The translations under genes and the position numbers were made by a program. From assembly GCF_019061125.1 (NCBI RefSeq), contig NZ_JAHQYI010000001.1, positions 1,736,001 to 1,800,000 of the forward strand: DNA of 64,000 nt, read 5' to 3'. The notes beneath the pieces were generated by a model. That model was not told the DNA's origin. It saw nothing but the letters and a program-made list of their open reading frames with translations, and searched no databases. This DNA comes from Microbacterium sp. NC79 (GTDB lineage Bacteria > Actinomycetota > Actinomycetes > Actinomycetales > Microbacteriaceae). Below are positions 49,431 through 57,879 of this stretch, in pieces; the first letter of the stretch is position 1; every line of letters starts with the position of its first letter.

Positions 49431-51107
49431 CTATGCTTCGATGACGAGCGGAACAATCATCGGACGACGACGAAGTCGCTGGTTGACCCAGCGACCGATC
49501 GTGCGACGAACGACCTGGCTGAGTGCGTGCGAGTCCCGCACTCCCGACGCTGCAGCCTCGGCAAGCGCTGCCTCAATCTTCGGCTTGACGTCGTTGAAGA
49601 CGGTGTCGTCCTCGGCGAAACCACGCGAGTGAATCTCCGGCCCCGAAATCACGGCGCCCGTAGACGAGTCCACGACGACGATAACGGAGATGAATCCCTC
49701 CTCCGCGAGGATGCGACGGTCTTTCAGGTCAGCATCGGTGATCGCACCGACGCTCGAACCGTCGACGTAGACCTTGCCGACATCAAGCTGACCGACGACC
49801 GTGACGTTGCCGTCTTTCAAGTCCATCACGGTTCCGTTTTCCGCCAGAATCGTGCGTTCCGCTGGAATGCCGGTCTGCTGTGCCAGCTTCGCATTCGCCA
49901 CAAGGTGGCGGTACTCGCCGTGCACAGGCAGCACGTTCTTCGGCTTCAAGATGTTGTAGCAGTACAGCAACTCACCTGCGGCAGCGTGGCCGGAAACGTG
50001 CACCATGGCGTTCGACTTGTGCACCACGTTTGCGCCAAGCTTTGTGAGGCCATCAATCACCCGGTAAACCGCGTTTTCGTTGCCAGGAATGAGGCTTGAC
50101 GCGAGAATCACGGTATCGCCTGGTCCCGGCTCAATCGCGTGGTCGAGGTTCGCCATACGGCTCAGCACGGCCATCGGTTCGCCCTGCGATCCCGTCGACA
50201 TGTAAACGATCTGATCTTCGGGAAGATCGCGCGCCTTCTTGTAGTCGATGAGGATGTTATCTGGCACCTTGAGGTAGCCAAGTTCCTCGGCGATGGTCAT
50301 GTTGCGCACCATCGAACGACCGAGCAACGCGACGCGACGACCGTGCACGGCAGCAGCGTCAAGAACCTGCTGAACGCGGTGGACGTGGCTCGAGAAGCTG
50401 GCCACGATCACGCGACGCGGCGACTTGCCAATGACCTGGTCCAAGACCGGGCCGATGCCTCGTTCCGTAGGCGTAAAGCCCGGAACATCAGCGTTCGTCG
50501 AGTCGACGAGGAACAGGTCAATGCCCTCTTCACCCAGGCGGGAGAACGCGCGCAGGTCGGTCAGACGGCCATCGAGCGGCAGCTGATCCATCTTGAAGTC
50601 ACCGGTTGCCAGTGCCATACCGGCAGGCGTGCGGATAGCAACGGCCAGTGCATCAGGGATCGAGTGGTTGACCGCAACAAACTCCAGGTCAAACGGGCCA
50701 ACCTTTTCCTGTTGCCCCTCCTTCACGACGAGCGTGTACGGGCGAATCTTGTGCTCCTTGAGCTTCGCCTCAACGAGAGCGAGCGTCAGCTGGGAGCCGA
50801 TCAGGGGAATGTCGGGCTTCAACCGCAACAGGTAAGGAACAGCACCGATGTGGTCTTCGTGGCCGTGCGTCAGCACGACGCCCTCGACATCGTTCAGCCG
50901 GTCACGAATCGAGTCGATGTCAGGCAGAATCAGGTCGACACCGGGCTGGTGCTCTTCGGGGAAGAGCACGCCACAGTCCACAACGATGATTTTGCCTTCG
51001 TATTCGAAGGTCGTCATGTTGCGGCCGATCTCACCGAGACCGCCGAGAGGGGTTACGCGGAGAGTGCCGGGCTCAAGCGGCGGAGGCGAGTAAATCGTGG
51101 TGGGCAT
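49431..51107 (-). CDS. rnj: Ribonuclease J
   Basis: 558 residues. Metallo-beta-lactamase ribonuclease with 5' exo- and endonuclease activity. The zinc motif is THGHEDHIGA, and later metal ligands include HVSGHAAAGEL. A beta-CASP domain and a C-terminal domain (about 460-558) complete it. It begins 9 nt after the dapA stop region, in the common actinobacterial dapA-rnj pair. Confidence 0.95.
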   Translation of the reverse strand: MPTTIYSPPPLEPGTLRVTPLGGLGEIGRNMTTFEYEGKIIVVDCGVLFPEEHQPGVDLILPDIDSIRDRLNDVEGVVLTHGHEDHIGAVPYLLRLKPDIPLIGSQLTLALVEAKLKEHKIRPYTLVVKEGQQEKVGPFDLEFVAVNHSIPDALAVAIRTPAGMALATGDFKMDQLPLDGRLTDLRAFSRLGEEGIDLFLVDSTNADVPGFTPTERGIGPVLDQVIGKSPRRVIVASFSSHVHRVQQVLDAAAVHGRRVALLGRSMVRNMTIAEELGYLKVPDNILIDYKKARDLPEDQIVYMSTGSQGEPMAVLSRMANLDHAIEPGPGDTVILASSLIPGNENAVYRVIDGLTKLGANVVHKSNAMVHVSGHAAAGELLYCYNILKPKNVLPVHGEYRHLVANAKLAQQTGIPAERTILAENGTVMDLKDGNVTVVGQLDVGKVYVDGSSVGAITDADLKDRRILAEEGFISVIVVVDSSTGAVISGPEIHSRGFAEDDTVFNDVKPKIEAALAEAAASGVRDSHALSQVVRRTIGRWVNQRLRRRPMIVPLVIEA

Positions 51108-51116
51108 GAACGCCTT

Positions 51117-52094
51117 TCAGCGAGTCGTCCCGTGCACCTTCGGCAGCGCGCCGCCTGCAGCGGCGTTGCGGTCGGGGCGGAAGTTCGAGAAGTCAACGCC
51201 AGCGACGTTGCGCACAAGTGCCAGTTCGTCTTCAATCTTGGCGGCTTCCCACTCTTCCGGTCCGACGAGCGGAAGACGGACACGGGGGCTATTAATACGG
51301 CCGAGGCCGTGCAGGATGTACTTTGCCGCGACAGTGCCAGGTACGTGCGTCATTGCTGCGCGCACGAGGGGCTCCAAGCTGCGGTGCTGCTCGGTTGCCG
51401 CGTGGAGGTCGCCGCGGTTTACGGCGTCCACAATGGCCCGGTATGGAGCGGCGGCAATGTTCGCCGTCACACCGATCAGACCAGATGCACCAATCGACAG
51501 GTGCGGAAGAACGTTGGCGTCATCGCCAGAGAAGTACAGCAGGTCCGTCTGGTTGAGCACGCGGCTGACTTCGCTGAAGTCACCCTTAGCGTCCTTGACG
51601 GCCAGAATGTTGGGGTGCTTGGCCAGGCGCAGGATCGTCTCGTAGTTGATCGGAACGCCGGTGCGGCCAGGAATGTCGTAAAGAATGACGGGCAGGTCGG
51701 TCGCATCTGCCACGAGCCGGAAGTGCGTGAGGATGCCCGCCTGCGTCGGCTTGTTGTAGTACGGCGTGACGATCATGATGCCGTCAGCGCCCGCCTTCTC
51801 GCTTGCCTTGTACAGCTCAATCGCGTGCGCGGTCTCGTTGGAGCCACCGCCGGTAATGATCTTGGCGCGGCCAGCGGAGACGCTCTTTCCGACCTCAACA
51901 AGCTTCAGCTTTTCCGGGTCAGTCAGGGTCGAGGTCTCCCCCGTGGTTCCGGTGACGACGATGCCATCGGCGCCATCAGTGATGACGCGATCGATGTGCT
52001 TCTCAACTGCTGGCCAGTCAACTTCACCGTCGGCTGTCATCGGAGTGACGAGCGCAACAAGAACCTGTCCGAATGGATTGGGGGTAGCGGCCAT
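51117..52094 (-). CDS. dapA: 4-hydroxy-tetrahydrodipicolinate synthase
   Basis: 325 residues from ATG at 52094; TACTCT lies exactly 6 nt upstream. Condenses pyruvate with aspartate semialdehyde. TGTTGETSTL binds pyruvate; YYNKPTQAG holds the active-site Tyr; the Schiff-base Lys is in LAVKDAKGDF. First gene of dapA-rnj. Confidence 0.96.
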   Translation of the reverse strand: MAATPNPFGQVLVALVTPMTADGEVDWPAVEKHIDRVITDGADGIVVTGTTGETSTLTDPEKLKLVEVGKSVSAGRAKIITGGGSNETAHAIELYKASEKAGADGIMIVTPYYNKPTQAGILTHFRLVADATDLPVILYDIPGRTGVPINYETILRLAKHPNILAVKDAKGDFSEVSRVLNQTDLLYFSGDDANVLPHLSIGASGLIGVTANIAAAPYRAIVDAVNRGDLHAATEQHRSLEPLVRAAMTHVPGTVAAKYILHGLGRINSPRVRLPLVGPEEWEAAKIEDELALVRNVAGVDFSNFRPDRNAAAGGALPKVHGTTR

Positions 52095-52100
52095 GCTCCC

Positions 52101-52106
52101 AGAGTA
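52101..52106 (-). promoter_or_regulatory. -10 box of the dapA promoter
   Basis: TACTCT on the minus strand, 6 nt before the ATG (intervening GGGAGC). Confidence 0.5.
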
Positions 52107-52140
52107 GCGGTCTGACCAGGTCGCCGCGAAACTCCGCGTG

Positions 52141-52226
52141 TGCTGGCGTCGGAGATGTGACCTTGTGTTCCCCGACACGCCGCCGTTTTGCCACACCAGT
52201 CACAGAGCCTCCGACGCCAGGCAACC
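52141..52226 (+). repeat. Palindromic element, left copy, flanking the DUF559 gene
   Basis: Ends form a perfect 12 bp inverted repeat CTGGCGTCGGAG (52143-52154) / CTCCGACGCCAG (52209-52220), continued inside by TGTGAC / GTCACA. Single-stranded it would fold into a long hairpin with a 37 nt loop. A related copy in opposite orientation lies at 53319-53400. Confidence 0.8.
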
Positions 52227-52270
52227 CTCACCCCCCTCCGGTTCTGAGGCGTCTGTCGCAACGCTGCTGA

Positions 52271-52349
52271 TGGTTCCGGAACCACGAGAGCCAACGCTGC
52301 GAGAGCGGCGGAACCATGAGAGCCAACGCTGCGAGAGCGCCGGAACCAT
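52271..52349. repeat. GGTTCCGGAACC palindrome and 32 bp tandem duplication
   Basis: Perfect 14 bp palindrome TGGTTCCGGAACCA (52271-52284), followed by two adjacent 32 bp copies (52286-52317 and 52318-52349) that differ at one base; each ends CGGAACCAT. No gene in 52107-52367. Confidence 0.9.
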
Positions 52350-52367
52350 ACAGTCACCGTGTTGAGA

Positions 52368-53186
52368 TCACGGGGTGTTAGCCAGCACCGCGAGGATGGC
52401 AGCGACGACGCGCGGCCAGTCGTACATGACCATGGCGTAGTCGAATCGAAGCACACGGAATCCTCGCGCGGTTGCGTCTGCGTCACGGATGAGATCTTTA
52501 TGCCTGCGCGAGTATCCGTCATGGTTGGCGCGGCCATCGACTTCAATAATGAGGTTTCCGATCAGGAAGTCCACACGCCCGACTCCGAGAACGTGCACCT
52601 GAGTACGAATAATCAGGCCAACGCGGAAGAGCCTGAGCCGCACGAGTGACTCGAGCCCGCTTTCGGAGTCGCCACGAGCGAAATCGATCAACAGCTGCAC
52701 TCTGGCGGGAACTCGGTCGCGCACCCAGTCCCGATCCTTACGAGGCAAGAGTCCTTTGTTCCATGCGGACTCGAAGGCGACGAAGAACGCCTCATCTCCC
52801 TGACAAGCGGCCAGCTGGACGAGCGCGATACGCACAGACGTGACGCCGAATCCACCCGAGTACTGGTCGTGATGATCGGCGCATTCACAACCGTCATGCG
52901 GGAATACGCGCGAGTGCGCGCCCACCCCGACATGAAGGCCGCGTGGCGCAGGCATCAACCACACGCCATGCGTGTCAAGCGCCGACCAGCACGCGACCTG
53001 CCCACCGTGAGCTGCCGCTTGCCCGACTGGATCGTCGCGCACACAAGCGATCACGCCGACACGCAACCGGGTGACGTCTTGGTTGCGTATGGCCCGCGCG
53101 ATCTCGTGCGCCGTCACTCCCAGTTGCCGAAGTTGGCGCGTGCGCGCAACGCCGCCGAGTTGTGCAACGACATCTTGGATTCTCAT
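52368..53186 (-). CDS. DUF559 (Vsr-like) endonuclease-domain protein with AbiEi-like N-terminus
   Basis: 272 residues from ATG at 53186. The N-terminus (MRIQDVVAQLGGVARTRQLRQLGVTAHEIARAIR) resembles the winged helix of AbiEi-type antitoxin-like proteins. The C-terminal part (about 175-270) is DUF559, a Vsr/restriction-like nuclease fold: SGLES.LVR, VDFLIGNLIIEVDG with D206, E215 and D217, then RGFRVLRFDYAMV. No abiEii partner is adjacent. Known members are abundant in actinobacteria but unassigned. The gene is bracketed by inverted palindromic repeats, unlike its housekeeping neighbours. Confidence 0.82.
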   Translation of the reverse strand: MRIQDVVAQLGGVARTRQLRQLGVTAHEIARAIRNQDVTRLRVGVIACVRDDPVGQAAAHGGQVACWSALDTHGVWLMPAPRGLHVGVGAHSRVFPHDGCECADHHDQYSGGFGVTSVRIALVQLAACQGDEAFFVAFESAWNKGLLPRKDRDWVRDRVPARVQLLIDFARGDSESGLESLVRLRLFRVGLIIRTQVHVLGVGRVDFLIGNLIIEVDGRANHDGYSRRHKDLIRDADATARGFRVLRFDYAMVMYDWPRVVAAILAVLANTP

Positions 53187-53318
53187 GCACCCAGCCTGCG
53201 CATTGGTTCCGCTCGCGTGAGCCGGCTTCCGCGATCTGCGGACAACTGCGCGATGGTTCCAAGCTGTGTAGGAGTCTCGGCACAGTCGAGCGTGAGGCCT
53301 TGGCCCGGGTCGCCCTCG

Positions 53319-53400
53319 TTGCCTGGCGTCGGGAGTTCTGTGACAGAAGTGACGGTTTCACGGCGTGTTGGGTGACGAGGCGCAACATCTCCGACGCGAG
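53319..53400 (-). repeat. Palindromic element, right copy, inverted
   Basis: GTTGCCTGGCGTCGG (53319-53333) matches the right end of the left copy in reverse, and ACATCTCCGACGC (53385-53397) matches its left end in reverse. Ends pair as GCGTCGG / CCGACGC. Inside are TTCTGTGACAGAA and GTGA-CGGTT-TCAC. The remaining 53187-53318 holds no gene. Confidence 0.8.
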
Positions 53401-53416
53401 ACGACACCGCCGGAAC

Positions 53417-54169
53417 CTAGCGCCCGCGGGACCCCATGCGCGCGAGAGTGCGGTCAGGGAGCACAGCGGTGAGCTTCGCAATCAGTTTGTACTTGAGTGA
53501 CGGAATCGACACCGCCTTGCCGCGGGCCACATCACGCAATGACTCCGCCACCACATCAGCAGCGTTGAGCCACATCCACCCCGAAATGCCTTCGTGTCCT
53601 GGCGCCAACCCCATGCGCTCATGAAAGTTCGTGTGCGTATATCCAGGGCACACCGCCGTCACCGACACATTGTCATAGTGCGAGTTCGCCCACCGCGAGA
53701 ACGACACCAGCCACTGCTTGCACGCTCCGTATGTCGAACGCGGAATGTACGCGGCAATCGACGCGACGTTCAGAATACGGCCGCCTCGTTCCCGCATCAC
53801 CTGCAGTGCCGCGTGCGACAGCTGCAACGGGACGGCGACGTGCAGGGTCAAGTGGTCGAGCTCCGCCTTGACGTCGTTGTTCGCAAATTCAAGGGGCAGT
53901 CCGAAGCCGGCGTTATTGATCAGCAGATCGATCGGATGCTGCACAGATGACACCCGCTCGACAACCAGTGCAAGACCATCGGGCGTGAGCAGGTCGGCAA
54001 CGATGACGGTCGCGGAACCACCACGCGCGCTGACCTCGTCGGCCACCGATTGCAGAGCATTCGCCGAGCGTCCGACCAGAACGAGTGCTGCGCCCTGAGA
54101 CGCGAGCTGTCGAGCGTATTCGGCACCGAGCCCGGAACTGGCGCCGGTAATGAGAGCGGTTCGAGGCAT
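53417..54169 (-). CDS. Short-chain dehydrogenase/reductase
   Basis: 250 residues. NAD(P) motif TGASSGLG (8-15), the NNAG motif in LLINNAGFGLP, and the catalytic S-Y-K with YGACK near 148-152. A basic Arg at residue 34 (GRS) favours NADP. A hydrophobic amphipathic C-terminus is typical of membrane-associated SDRs. Substrate unknown. TAGGTT stands 6 nt before the ATG. Confidence 0.92.
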   Translation of the reverse strand: MPRTALITGASSGLGAEYARQLASQGAALVLVGRSANALQSVADEVSARGGSATVIVADLLTPDGLALVVERVSSVQHPIDLLINNAGFGLPLEFANNDVKAELDHLTLHVAVPLQLSHAALQVMRERGGRILNVASIAAYIPRSTYGACKQWLVSFSRWANSHYDNVSVTAVCPGYTHTNFHERMGLAPGHEGISGWMWLNAADVVAESLRDVARGKAVSIPSLKYKLIAKLTAVLPDRTLARMGSRGR

Positions 54170-54175
54170 GACCCC

Positions 54176-54181
54176 AACCTA
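54176..54181 (-). promoter_or_regulatory. -10 box of the SDR promoter
   Basis: TAGGTT on the minus strand, 6 nt before the ATG (intervening GGGGTC). Confidence 0.4.
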
Positions 54182-54245
54182 GGGCCAAACGAAAGATTTG
54201 GACACAAAACTCGACTTTGAGAGTGCGCAACGTACTCTTCCTGAC

Positions 54246-54701
54246 GTGGATATTGGATCAGCATTGGTGACACTCGCCGCAGGCGTGGCTGCGGTCACTG
54301 TGCTCGGCTTCGCCCTGCGCGCGCGCGACGGTCGCGTCATTGCGACGACCACGAGCGGCGACCTCCTGGATCCTGCCGTGATTGGCGCCGATCGTCTTGC
54401 CGAGCACGCCACCCTCGTGCAGTTCTCCACTGAGATGTGCGCACGATGCCCGGGCACCCGTCGCCTTCTCCGCACCATCGCATCCGAGCAGCTCGATGAC
54501 GTGGCGCATGTCGACGTCGATGTGACCCACCGTGCCGACCTCGCCGCACGCTTTCGGGTGATGCAAACCCCGATGACCCTCATCGTTGACGGCAACGGGC
54601 ACATTCGTGCGCGTATCGCCGGCACCCCCACGCGCGAGGCCGTCACGGCGCACCTGGCCGCGATGCGAAAGGACCACCATGTCTCGTCCCAACGGAATTG
54701 A
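54246..54701 (+). CDS. Membrane-anchored thioredoxin-like protein
   Basis: 151 residues from GTG at 54246, chosen because TACTCT (54233-54238) lies 7 nt upstream and no ribosome binding site exists. One N-terminal helix (about 5-25), then a thioredoxin fold with the redox motif CARC (about residues 65-68, TEMCARCPGT) and a cis-Pro in MQTPMTL. Likely a disulfide exchange protein. Overlaps the DUF4395 gene by 23 nt; the two families are regularly paired. Confidence 0.88.
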   Translation: MDIGSALVTLAAGVAAVTVLGFALRARDGRVIATTTSGDLLDPAVIGADRLAEHATLVQFSTEMCARCPGTRRLLRTIASEQLDDVAHVDVDVTHRADLAARFRVMQTPMTLIVDGNGHIRARIAGTPTREAVTAHLAAMRKDHHVSSQRN

Positions 54702-55248
54702 CCCACGCGGCCCGCGCTTCGCAGCCGGAATCACCGCAACGCTGCTCGCCGTCGCCGTTGTGCTCGGCCTCACCGGGCTGAGCGCTGCCCGACTCTCTGG
54801 CGACGCCTCATTCGGCTGGTACGCCTATCGACCGCTGGCTGACGCGACATACACCCCGAGCGGATTCATCCTGCCCGCAACGCCTCTCGCTGCTCGCCTG
54901 TCCGATCCCGGGTTCATACTCCTGGCGATCGTCATGTTGCTCTTTGCCTGGGGTGTAATCTCGCCGCGCACCGCGCCGTGGGGAGTCCTTTACCGAAAGT
55001 TCATCGCGCCGCGCCTCACACCACCGACCGAGCTCGAAGACCCCCGTCCCCCACGTTTCGCGCAGGGTGTGGGGCTCACCGTCAGCGCGATCGGCGTCAT
55101 CATGCACGTGCTCGGTGTTCCCCTCGCGGTTCCGATCGCCGCTGGCGTGGCCTTCGCCGCCGCGTTCCTCAACGCTGCGTTTAACTTCTGCCTCGGCTGC
55201 CAGATGTACCTGCTGCTGCAGCGGCTGAAGCCACGCGCCGAAGCCTAG
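54679..55248 (+). CDS. DUF4395 domain-containing membrane protein
   Basis: 189 residues from ATG at 54679. An N-terminal IDPRGPRFAAGITATLL and a second PRPPRFAQGVGLTVS segment mark the two halves of DUF4395. Four hydrophobic segments; the C-terminus has two cysteines in FNFCLGCQMY. Those two cysteines and the adjoining thioredoxin-like gene suggest a membrane thiol-disulfide partner pair, which is inference. Confidence 0.88.
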   Translation: MSRPNGIDPRGPRFAAGITATLLAVAVVLGLTGLSAARLSGDASFGWYAYRPLADATYTPSGFILPATPLAARLSDPGFILLAIVMLLFAWGVISPRTAPWGVLYRKFIAPRLTPPTELEDPRPPRFAQGVGLTVSAIGVIMHVLGVPLAVPIAAGVAFAAAFLNAAFNFCLGCQMYLLLQRLKPRAEA

Positions 55249-55304
55249 CCACAGTCACCCAAACCTCGTTAGGCTCAACACGTAGGCCAACGACAGGAGG
55301 ACCC

Positions 55305-55730
55305 ATGGCGGTAACCAGTGAAGCAACAACAGTGTGGGAAGGCTCCCTGAGCGAAGGCTCCGGAACCGTTGCCCTCGACACCTCGCGGGTCGGCACGTTC
55401 AACGTGAACTGGAAGGCGCGCTCGGAAGGTTCCGATTCCACGACAACGCCGGAAGAGCTCATCGCAGCGGCACACGCCTCCTGCTTCAGCATGGCGCTGT
55501 CGCATGCTCTGGCTCAGAACGGGACTCCCCCTGAGCGCCTGCAGACCACGGCATCGGTCACGTTCCAGCCGGGCGTCGGCATCTCAGGCAGTCACCTCAA
55601 CCTGAACGCCACGGTTCCTGGGCTCTCTGAGGAAGACTTCCAGCGCATCGCGGGCGAGGCAAAGGCCGGTTGCCCGGTTTCTGCCGCGCTCGCTGGTATC
55701 GACATCACGCTCGAGGCAACGCTTGCCTAA
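55305..55730 (+). CDS. OsmC/Ohr family peroxiredoxin
   Basis: 141 residues behind CAGGAGGACC. Reduces organic hydroperoxides with two cysteines: AAAHASCFSMALS (about residue 60) and EAKAGCPVSAAL (about 125). The OsmC subgroup is suggested by the TTTPEELIAAAHASCF wording. Its stop overlaps the start of the next gene. Confidence 0.93.
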   Translation: MAVTSEATTVWEGSLSEGSGTVALDTSRVGTFNVNWKARSEGSDSTTTPEELIAAAHASCFSMALSHALAQNGTPPERLQTTASVTFQPGVGISGSHLNLNATVPGLSEEDFQRIAGEAKAGCPVSAALAGIDITLEATLA

Positions 55731-56625
55731 CGAGTTCGTTGTTATCGGGGGTGCGTCCGGCTCGATCGGGCGCGCCCTCGTCACATCCTTCGAGAATGAC
55801 GGCATTCGCGTCGTGCGCCTCGTGCGCCGCGAGCCGGCCGGCGCGGATGAGGTGCGGTGGCTGGATGGCACTGAACTTGATCCATCGGTGCTGCGAGGTG
55901 CCAGCGCCGTCATCTGCCTCAACGGCTCGTCGGTGGGCTCACTGCCATGGACGAAGAAGAAGCGCAGTGAGTTTCGACACTCACGCGTCATCCCCCGCCA
56001 CCTCATCGCCAGAGCACTCATGCAGCTTGGGGATGATGCGCCGCACTTCGTGCATGCGTCGGCCGCAGGCATCTACGGTTTTGACGCGGGTGTTGTGACG
56101 GAACAAGACCCAATCGGAACAGGATTTACCGCAGAGCTTGCCGACGTTACCGAACAGGCAGCGGCTCTCACAACCACCCCGACGACGCACGCGCGCATCG
56201 GTGTTGTGTTGCATCCGGAGAGCGTGCTGAAACCGATCATCCCGCTCACGCTGATAGGCCTGGCTGGTCGCCTCGGTTCAGGCACGCAAAGCTGGCCGTG
56301 GGTGTCGCTTGACGACGCCGTTGCTGGCCTTCGTTTTGTCGCCGAACACCGACTCGCGGGCCCGGTCAATCTCACGGGTCCCACCCGTGCGACGGCCACC
56401 GATATCACCTTCGCTGTCGCCCGCGAGCTCAACAGGCCGTATCTGGTTCCGGTTCCCGCTTTTGCGCTTCGCGCGGTCATCGGCGCCGAAGCCGCCAACA
56501 ATATGCTGCTCATCGATGCAGAGGTGCGACCGCAACGGCTCCTCGATGCTGGCTTCCGGTTCCGGTACGAGAGCGCAGAAGAGGCGATTCACGATTCCCT
56601 TGCGCCGCTGCGGTTGGACGCATAG
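55723..56625 (+). CDS. TIGR01777-type NAD(P)-binding epimerase-like protein
   Basis: 300 residues from TTG at 55723 (GAGG 6 nt upstream), overlapping osmC by 8 nt. Rossmann motif IGGASGSIGRAL, then LNGSSVGSLPWTKKKRSEFRHSRV, FVHASAAGIYG and a C-terminal DUF1731 (about 250-298) ending in the VRPQRLLDAGFRFRY signature. Related to the cell-division regulator SulA/YfcH group by family; the reaction is unknown. Confidence 0.9.
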   Translation: MPNEFVVIGGASGSIGRALVTSFENDGIRVVRLVRREPAGADEVRWLDGTELDPSVLRGASAVICLNGSSVGSLPWTKKKRSEFRHSRVIPRHLIARALMQLGDDAPHFVHASAAGIYGFDAGVVTEQDPIGTGFTAELADVTEQAAALTTTPTTHARIGVVLHPESVLKPIIPLTLIGLAGRLGSGTQSWPWVSLDDAVAGLRFVAEHRLAGPVNLTGPTRATATDITFAVARELNRPYLVPVPAFALRAVIGAEAANNMLLIDAEVRPQRLLDAGFRFRYESAEEAIHDSLAPLRLDA

Positions 56626-56646
56626 CGATCGGAACCGCTTGGCGGG

Positions 56647-57093
56647 TTACGCTGCCGGGTGTTTTTCGATGGCGATCGCTTTGCGAATCGCCTGCCGCGC
56701 ACGAGTTCGATCGCCTGCAGCGTTGTAAACCAGCCCAAGGCGATACCAGCAACGCCAATCATCGGGGTGCGCTTCAACCTCGGCGCGATAGCGCGGGAAG
56801 AGCTCGTCTCCCGCCTCTTTGCGCGGCCGACCGCTGGGGTAGACGGCGACGTCTTCCTGTGGCAATGCGCCCTCGGCTTCAAGAACCCGGCCGAGCCGAT
56901 CAGCGTGCCTGCCGAACTGCACTTCACGCCACAGCGCCCATGCCCCAATCACCGGGAGCACGAGCAGCGCGACGCCCATCGCGATAGCCACGGGCTCGCC
57001 AGTTGACAGCATGATCACGCCACGTTGTGCAACGAAGACGATGTACAGCGCGAGCACCGCCGCCATGATGGCGGCGCCAATGCGATTGCTCAC
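56647..57093 (-). CDS. Membrane protein with C-terminal TPR-like repeat
   Basis: 148 residues. Two hydrophobic segments (about 5-28 and 34-55), then a soluble helical part ending in one TPR-like unit (DDWRCWYRLGLVYNAAGDRTRARQAIRKAI). Its ATG overlaps the dapB stop by 4 nt, so it is cotranscribed with dapB. Function unknown. Confidence 0.85.
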   Translation of the reverse strand: MSNRIGAAIMAAVLALYIVFVAQRGVIMLSTGEPVAIAMGVALLVLPVIGAWALWREVQFGRHADRLGRVLEAEGALPQEDVAVYPSGRPRKEAGDELFPRYRAEVEAHPDDWRCWYRLGLVYNAAGDRTRARQAIRKAIAIEKHPAA

Positions 57094-57842
57094 GACCGGT
57101 CTCCCGCTGGTGCGCCGATACCGATGTCGATGAAGTTTTCCAGACCCACCACGATGCCGGAAATATCAAGCGCCGACCGCACAGCGATCGCGATGCCTGG
57201 CGCGTAGGCGGCCGCTGAGTCAATCGTGTCGTGGGTGATGGTGACCGATTCGCCCTGGCCAGACAAAATGACATCCTGACGTGCGATCACGCCTGGCCGA
57301 CGCAACGAGTGCACCGGAATCGACGCCACCTGCTGGCCGCGCGCACGCTGGTCAACGTGTGGTGCGGCAACCGGAATTCCTCGTGAAGCCGCAATCATTT
57401 CCGCGGTACGAACCGCGGTTCCGCTCGGGGAGTCGACCTTCGTGTCACGGTGCGCCTCAATGATTTCGACCGAGTCAAAGAGTCGTCCGGCTGCCGCTGC
57501 CAGGGCGGTGGCGACAATCGAGCCAAGCGAGAAGTTCGGGATGAAGACGAGGCCGATTCCGGCTTCGGCTACCGCTGGACGCAAAGCCGCGATGCGATCG
57601 GCGGACCAGCCAGACGTGGCAACTAAGACGTTCACTCGCGCAGCAATGGCTTCGCTCACGACGTCGGCACTCACGACGGGATGAGTCGCATCAACGACGA
57701 GGTCCACCTCGGAGAAGGAGGCGAACGTGTCGCGCGATCCGAGCGCGTGCGTCACCTCAATACCGTCGAGTCCGTCGATCACGCGACGAATAATGGTTCC
57801 GAGCTTGCCTGAGGCACCAACGAGGGCAACGCGGGTGGTCAT
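57090..57842 (-). CDS. dapB: 4-hydroxy-tetrahydrodipicolinate reductase
   Basis: 250 residues. Uses NAD(P)H in the step after DapA. The dinucleotide motif is VGASGKLG, and the catalytic His/Lys motif is EAHRDTKVDSPSGTA. TAGGAT ends 6 nt before the ATG (leaderless), although AGGA could also act as a ribosome binding site. Confidence 0.96.
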   Translation of the reverse strand: MTTRVALVGASGKLGTIIRRVIDGLDGIEVTHALGSRDTFASFSEVDLVVDATHPVVSADVVSEAIAARVNVLVATSGWSADRIAALRPAVAEAGIGLVFIPNFSLGSIVATALAAAAGRLFDSVEIIEAHRDTKVDSPSGTAVRTAEMIAASRGIPVAAPHVDQRARGQQVASIPVHSLRRPGVIARQDVILSGQGESVTITHDTIDSAAAYAPGIAIAVRSALDISGIVVGLENFIDIGIGAPAGDRS

Positions 57843-57879
57843 GATTCCATCCTAAATCGCCGCGGAGCGGCGCGACATG

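Noticed and set aside
50139..52115. A 658-codon plus-strand frame opposite rnj and dapA
   Set aside because: Antisense shadow produced by high third-position GC; no domain.
52286..52349. 32 bp direct repeat considered as a CRISPR remnant
   Set aside because: The two copies are adjacent with no spacer between them and no cas genes are near.
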